A stretch of 64,000 bases of DNA from NCBI GenBank assembly GCA_011032825.1, contig JAADJZ010000004.1, positions 1,426,001-1,490,000 of the forward strand, read 5' to 3'. This document shows positions 58,730 through 64,000 of this stretch, piece after piece. The position numbers and the translations under genes are program-made. This stretch comes from Massariosphaeria phaeospora. Taxonomy: Eukaryota > Ascomycota > Dothideomycetes > Pleosporales. How positions within the stretch are numbered: the first letter of the stretch is position 1; every line of letters begins with the position of its first letter. The notes beneath the pieces were generated by a model. It was not told where the DNA came from, ran no database searches, and was given only the letters and a program-made list of their open reading frames with translations.

Positions 58730-60593
58730 GGGATGTGTTGCGCGGAGTCAGGGAATCGGCGCGGTGAAGCTTCGCTCTGTCACGGTTGAGTCTGCAGTGT
58801 TGGTTGCAAAGAAGAGGACTGTGGTGGGTCTTGATATATCCGAGTCTGACCTTCTTGGGCCTAGACTTTCGTGCACTACCATCAAGACCATGTTCTACCT
58901 ACAGCAGAGAACCAGTTTCCCCTGGTAGTAGTTTCGGCTAATCTTGAGGCCTGGTCTGGTCCCGTAGCAACATGGGACGAACCTTCCCAGCTCCACTCGG
59001 TCGCACGTACATATAGAGATCAATCGACCACTTGATATGCTAGCATACGACGAAGTAGCCGCCATGGCTCTCTGGTGGCTATACCCCCATGTCCTGCGGT
59101 TTAGATAGCAAGTACGACGTGATGCGGTGCTGAGCCTCGCCAATCGGTTCCGCGGCTTCCGATCGACTGTGAGACCCGTTCACCCGGCTAGCTGTCACCA
59201 TCCCCCAGCGGCGCCGTCTGGGAGAGGTTCGGTCTGGTCTCTGGTGTGCAGTAGCCTGGCAGCTAGGGGAGTTGTAGTACGTCGCTGCGGGGTACCCCTC
59301 CAATGCTAGATAGATAGGGCATGGAAACTGTGAAGTTAGTAGGCATTGCACGGCAGTGATTTGGTTTGGGCGCAGACAGTCTGGCGGCCTTGTGTAATGT
59401 GTAGGTGGCAGAACAGCACAGGACAGCGAGGGACGGAGGAGTAGGTGTAGGTGTAGGTGTAGGTGTAGGTGTAGGTGTAGGTGGTACTTCAGCTGCGGCT
59501 GACGGGCTGTGGCTCAGTGCTTGAGCAGTGAAGTGAAAGTCTGCCTACCAACGCCGCCCGGCGAGGCTGGGATGATGTACGGGATGGGCCGGTACGCGGA
59601 CCGGAAGCGTACCATGCTGTCGTCTGAAGTTTGAGTCGTCTGGAGTTATAGACGTAGAGCACAGGTGAAAGCTGAGAGCACATGATCGCAACGCGATGCG
59701 TGCCCATCACACCCCAGGTGCATGAAAAGAGGGGTTCCGAGATGAAGTGCAGGCCCGGACGAGGACAGCGTCGGCGCAGTGGAGTGGCATGCAGGTGTCG
59801 CGGTGCCAGGCGCCGTGGTTGGTGGTTGGGTGGGCGTTGGGGCCCGATGGACGACGGCGAATGACGAAACGACCCGGCGACGGTGCAAGGCAAGCGGCAA
59901 GCGCAGGCCAGGCCGTGCGGCAGCGGCAACCGGACCATCCCAGATTCATTCCCACACTTCCAACCCGTCGCAACCAAAGTCGCGATCGCTGCACTCTCTG
60001 TCTCCGACCTGCCATTCCCGCCGACCATCACGACTCCCCACGCCTGCGACGACTGCTGCCTGCCGAGCCCCGTTGCTGCGACACCACCACTGCCCAGGCC
60101 TACCTGGCTGCATCGCGATTCGATTGCGCAAGCGACCTGCTGCTTTCGACTCCAACCCCAACCCCCCCTCCGTCCGCGACAGACCACGCCTGGTCACCCG
60201 AGCGAGCAGTCGAACTCGACAATCCGCTCTGCTTCTTGCGCTGCACTCGCAGTGAACAGCTGCACCTCGCGTCGCCGCCGCATCCACGCCCCCGAACCGT
60301 GTCCTTGGCGCTCGCGCTCCAGGCTCCCTGCGTCACCATCGTCGTGCAGCCTGCGCCGTCCGGATAGCCGCACAACCCCATCGGAAACGTGGCGACATCG
60401 AAGCAGCTCCGTCCGCGGTGCATGCAGTCTACACTGGCCGTCCTGCGACTCTCGGGGATGGCTGTTTGAGGTTCGGATTGCACGGGAGCGCACTTCGTCG
60501 CGCTACTGACCACAGCCTGACATCGATCCGTCGTGGGCAGATAGCGAATACACTCGACTGGGGCTTGCTCTCGGAGACGTGCAGCGCCCGACC
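58730..60593. other. 1.9-kb intergenic region with a GTAGGT microsatellite
   Basis: No gene supported. The right half has overlapping frames on both strands over a long G+C-rich stretch, probably leader/promoter of the next gene. Seven GTAGGT units lie at 59441-59482. Confidence 0.45.
59441..59482 (+). repeat. GTAGGT hexanucleotide microsatellite, seven copies
   Basis: Seven perfect tandem copies of GTAGGT. It resembles, but is not, the fungal telomere unit TTAGGG. Confidence 0.9.
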
Positions 60594-63500
60594 ATGCCGG
60601 AACTGCAGCCAAACGCCTACGCTTTGCTCGAGTCGTCGTTCCAAGCGTCCTCGAATTTGCGGTCTCACAAACCGCTCACGCGCCCGCGAGACGACCTGCA
60701 CAGCTTCCTCCCCGCTGCGCAGCCGCTCAAGCACGCCGTATCCTTCGCCGACGATGACACCGCGTCGCAGATCAGCTACCAGCAACTCTCACCCCTCGCA
60801 TCGCCTGGCCTGCTGAACGGCGCAGACACCGGTCTGCCGCCGACGCCGCCCTCAAACTCACAAGACGAAGCACCCCCCTCGAGTTTCAGTCCACCACCGC
60901 ACGCGGATGGTGTTGTATCGTCGCTGATGGCGAAGAAATCAAGCCTCAGTACCCCGGTTAACCAGCGTAGTCCACCGACACCCGACCCAAGTCCACCGCG
61001 GACAACCGAGTCTATGAAGATGCCATCGCGCCCAATCCTCTTTCCAGTTCCCTCGTCAAGGGCTGAATCTTTCAAGACTGCAAGAGAAGACCAGTTTTCA
61101 TCCGATGGAGGCGACAGTCGAACAAGCACCCCGTTGGCGGATAGGCTGAGCACAGTGAATGAGGACCGCGGACTAGGGCTGGCGTTTGAGCAGGATGACA
61201 ATGATATCACCCCGACGACTTACTCGACGCAGACACCATTCATGCTTCCCGAGGATGTAAGGGAAGACTTGGGGACACAGGACGACATGCTCTCGGGGGC
61301 GAGGGATATTCCGAACCGAGAATGGAATACAGCTATGATGAGGAATGTCACAGTTCGTAAGAAGCGAAACTCGAAATCGTCGCCTCGAAAGGGCCAGAAT
61401 TTTGAAGACACTACGATGCCACCAGCGGGATCCACTCCACGGCGACACTCGGGCCTCCGCGATCGAGTAGAAGCAAGCAAAAACAGCCCAGCTACACCAT
61501 CTATTGAGAATTTTGCACATTCAATCGGCTGGCCAGATGAGGTTCAGGGGGTGCCGAAACGTCAGGACCACGATGTGGAGTCCCAGCGTCGTTCTAGCTC
61601 ATCATTATCTTCAACGGTTGTCGAGGCTATGGTCATTGTAACACCCCCGCAACGGCGACGAACATTGCGCCATTCTGGGAAAAATTTAGCATACCGAAAA
61701 GACCCTGACTCACCGACCGATCACAGTTCCGCAACTCCTTCGCACAGGAACTCGATGACCTCAGAAGATGTCCCGCTCCACCGACTCATCCACAAGCGGG
61801 CAAGTATCAGTGACCGGAGAAAGAGAATGAGCGTTGAGTCCGACACGTTGGGTCTCGAGCGTACTGGATCTCCACTCTCTATTCGCAAGCAGAGACAGGA
61901 TAGTGCAGCATCCACCCTTGCTCACCAGGAGTCCGTGCGACGAATACTACAACCTGCTGCCGACATCATGAGTAGGTCGAATTCATTAACGCGCTCTCAG
62001 TGGCCCGAGCGAACCTACCACAAGCGGATAGGTTCCGCGCCAGAAACCATAAAAAGACAAGTTGCATCTCCAGGTCCTCCATCTTTCTTGAAAAATTCGC
62101 CACCCCAAAGCCCGAGGAGTGTAAGCACTTCCGTTGGGCCACCACGAATCGAACGTACATCACCCTCGACAGCTGGCTTCTCGGCCCACGATCCATCACC
62201 AATTTCACCAAGGCTACCAACGAGGAGCAAGCTGTCCGAAGTCGTGACCAGCCCGCTAAACACCAACAAGTCATTGCCAGAACTTCCTACACAGTCGGCG
62301 GCAGAGCCTGATGCTCAGGAAGCCGCAGAGGTTCAGGAGACTGACGTCAAGGACGAAACTCGACCTCCCTCGGCTTTACTTGAAAGAGTCCGTCACTTGC
62401 TCGAAGCGCATGAAGGATCGCCATCCACCACCAACGATACTCAAGAGCCTCACGAGTCCCTATCTCCGGCGACGTCACGGCCGCGAGCGACATCAAACGA
62501 AGCCCCGCCTTCGGTTCGACGAGGATCACTCTCAACACGCGGACGTTCTGAGGAGCGAAGAAGGAGCTCACTCAGCCAGGAGCGCACTTCCACATCACGA
62601 GACACCCTTCTACGGCCCAGCTTGGACCAGACAACGGAGGAATTCCCTCGAAATAGCCACGAATGGTACGATCATAGGCGTGTCAGTTTCGACCGATCGA
62701 CAATACGGACTGAAGAGCACGCGATGGCGCGCCATCTATTCGCGCAGACCACACCCTTCTCGCAGTTCTCGGACACGCCTATCGAGGTCAGCGAAGCCAC
62801 TGCAGTGAGCATTTATCCGCACAACAACCATTCTGTGCTGGTAGTGCAACAAGCGCCGCGGTCGAGTATGCAGGTACAAATCGTAAATGAAGCACATTTC
62901 GCACCGCCCGCTTCCGTACCGACGCCACCCTTTGTGGACGCCAGCGAAGGATTCGAGGAGCAATATCAACAGCCGACTCTGACGTTCGAGCCTTCCACAC
63001 CTCCGATGCAGATCTCTCTCCCGGTTCCTGGTGTAGTCGATTCGCCTTTGAAGAATCCCCGCAAACCGCCTGAGCCGCCCAGTCTCAAGGTCATCCCTCC
63101 GACTCCGGCTGAGGAGCTCGAACGCCAACTTCCACCTGGCCCTCCTAAGCGCTCTGAATCGCATCCTCAGCGCCGCTTATCCCTTGTCCAGCGCGCTCGA
63201 CGCTACTCGGACAACCTCATCTCGCCGCTACTTGCGCGCGCATCCAGCACTCGTGGTCGACATGCCATCGACTCGCACACCCACGAGAATCCTCGTATCC
63301 CGACTGTGAACGACGAAGAAGGCACCCTACACCCTTTCTGGCGGCCCCGTGGATTCTGGGACGGCTTCGAGGACAGCGACTCCGAGAGCGATGACGACAT
63401 GTTGCCACGCGGAGGCGACACGAGCGATGTGGAAGACCCAGAACCAGAGCCCGTTTCTCTCCGAAGACGAGTGACCCTAACCAGAAGACTGACAAGCGGG

Positions 63501-63920
63501 CTGAAAGGATCCAGCGGCTTCCTCATCGGCAACTCGCTCGGCGTCGAAAGAGCCGGCACCAACAAACGCCGCCCGCACATCCCCAGCCCATCGCACCACT
63601 CCGCCCAGTCCCCTGCGATCATGATCCAGCCCCCCACGCTGCCCCTGCGCACCCGCTCCCCGCGCATCGAGAAGAGCGGCTCCAGGGGCAGCATGCGCAG
63701 CTCAGGCTCAGGCTCGTTCGACCTCGATCGCCGCGCGAGTCGCCGCGACGGCTGGCGCCGCGGCAAGACGATCCCCGTGCTGAACATGCAGGTTCAGTAT
63801 ATTGGCCTCAGCGGCGTCAAAGAGCGGCTCCGCGAGCGCAAGGCTGAGAAGCGGCGTAATGAGATTCGGCGCAGTATTGGCTCGCGGTACTATGTTGAGC
63901 CTGGGGCGATTGCTTCGTAG
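60594..63920 (+). CDS. Large disordered serine/proline-rich protein, function unknown
   Basis: Single-exon frame of 1108 residues from the first ATG (MPELQPNAYALLESS); an upstream codon in the frame is GTG. Composition is Ser, Pro, Arg and Thr rich with many SP/TP sites and RRxS-type sites, suggesting phosphorylation. There is no transmembrane segment or recognisable folded domain. Likely conserved islands are SHEWYDHRRVSFDRSTIRTE, PFWRPRGFWDGFEDSDSESD and a C-terminal basic segment (LNMQVQYIGLSGVKERLRER, then KAEKRRNEIRRSIG). These look structured in an otherwise disordered chain. I do not recognise the family and propose no function; the long intact frame supports a real gene. Confidence 0.85.
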   Translation: MPELQPNAYALLESSFQASSNLRSHKPLTRPRDDLHSFLPAAQPLKHAVSFADDDTASQISYQQLSPLASPGLLNGADTGLPPTPPSNSQDEAPPSSFSPPPHADGVVSSLMAKKSSLSTPVNQRSPPTPDPSPPRTTESMKMPSRPILFPVPSSRAESFKTAREDQFSSDGGDSRTSTPLADRLSTVNEDRGLGLAFEQDDNDITPTTYSTQTPFMLPEDVREDLGTQDDMLSGARDIPNREWNTAMMRNVTVRKKRNSKSSPRKGQNFEDTTMPPAGSTPRRHSGLRDRVEASKNSPATPSIENFAHSIGWPDEVQGVPKRQDHDVESQRRSSSSLSSTVVEAMVIVTPPQRRRTLRHSGKNLAYRKDPDSPTDHSSATPSHRNSMTSEDVPLHRLIHKRASISDRRKRMSVESDTLGLERTGSPLSIRKQRQDSAASTLAHQESVRRILQPAADIMSRSNSLTRSQWPERTYHKRIGSAPETIKRQVASPGPPSFLKNSPPQSPRSVSTSVGPPRIERTSPSTAGFSAHDPSPISPRLPTRSKLSEVVTSPLNTNKSLPELPTQSAAEPDAQEAAEVQETDVKDETRPPSALLERVRHLLEAHEGSPSTTNDTQEPHESLSPATSRPRATSNEAPPSVRRGSLSTRGRSEERRRSSLSQERTSTSRDTLLRPSLDQTTEEFPRNSHEWYDHRRVSFDRSTIRTEEHAMARHLFAQTTPFSQFSDTPIEVSEATAVSIYPHNNHSVLVVQQAPRSSMQVQIVNEAHFAPPASVPTPPFVDASEGFEEQYQQPTLTFEPSTPPMQISLPVPGVVDSPLKNPRKPPEPPSLKVIPPTPAEELERQLPPGPPKRSESHPQRRLSLVQRARRYSDNLISPLLARASSTRGRHAIDSHTHENPRIPTVNDEEGTLHPFWRPRGFWDGFEDSDSESDDDMLPRGGDTSDVEDPEPEPVSLRRRVTLTRRLTSGLKGSSGFLIGNSLGVERAGTNKRRPHIPSPSHHSAQSPAIMIQPPTLPLRTRSPRIEKSGSRGSMRSSGSGSFDLDRRASRRDGWRRGKTIPVLNMQVQYIGLSGVKERLRERKAEKRRNEIRRSIGSRYYVEPGAIAS

Positions 63921-64000
63921 ATGGGGTGCGGGACAGACGATGTGCGCGGGGCGCAGGACGTTTGGCTTAGTCGAGGAGGTTTTTACACACTGCATGCATG

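Noticed and set aside
59489..60187. 232-codon minus-strand frame between HDAC and the disordered-protein gene
   Set aside because: Three or more frames overlap here on both strands without family signal, as expected in a G+C-rich leader.

Overview
The window is eukaryotic DNA from a filamentous ascomycete (Pezizomycotina; I infer a Dothideomycete-like genome, without proof). Genes are interrupted by short introns, mostly about 46-110 bp, with GTRNGT-like donors, CTAAC/CTGAC-like branch points and YAG acceptors. They lie on both strands, and the families are typical of moulds: HET, IQGAP with many IQ motifs, Spa2, DUF4360, fungal amidase, GFA and GH43. No rRNA, CRISPR, bacterial operon or intact transposon was seen. 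I built 22 spliced gene models by hand; in each the exon lengths sum to an open frame. One further gene is broken by in-frame stops.

Layout, left to right: an aldehyde dehydrogenase (512-2153, +); a repeat-bearing gap; a HET-domain protein and an SDR oxidoreductase in tandem on the minus strand; a GRAM/DUF3292-type membrane protein; a low-complexity hypothetical protein; a GH43-like glycosidase (-); an F-box-like protein; a quinone-oxidoreductase-type MDR (-); kinesin-8 (-); a small secreted DUF4360 protein (-); a 2.4-kb gene-poor gap; MsrA (+); a GFA protein (-); an amidase (-); a MARVEL-type four-helix membrane protein (+); an SLC43/Fmp42-like transporter (+); a Nudix hydrolase (-); IMP dehydrogenase (-); a 1755-residue IQGAP (+); an F-box-type gene with two in-frame stops (-); a Spa2/GIT polarity scaffold (-); an ING-family PHD protein (-) head-to-head with a Hos2-type class I histone deacetylase (+); and a long disordered serine-rich protein (+).

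Functional threads: kinesin-8, IQGAP and Spa2 serve microtubules, the contractile ring and polarised tip growth. The ING/HDAC pair shares a 388-bp divergent promoter and both act on chromatin acetylation. The left half is mostly accessory metabolism and detoxification (ALDH, SDR, MDR, amidase, GFA, MsrA). I found no convincing biosynthetic cluster.

The most unusual signals are: a sharp switch within single genes from C-ending to G-ending codons near their 3' ends; the F-box gene whose two stops are each one C-to-T step from a sense codon; near-identical 90-bp IQ repeats in IQGAP; a frame-preserving 48-bp intron in the same gene; and several diverged intergenic repeat families.
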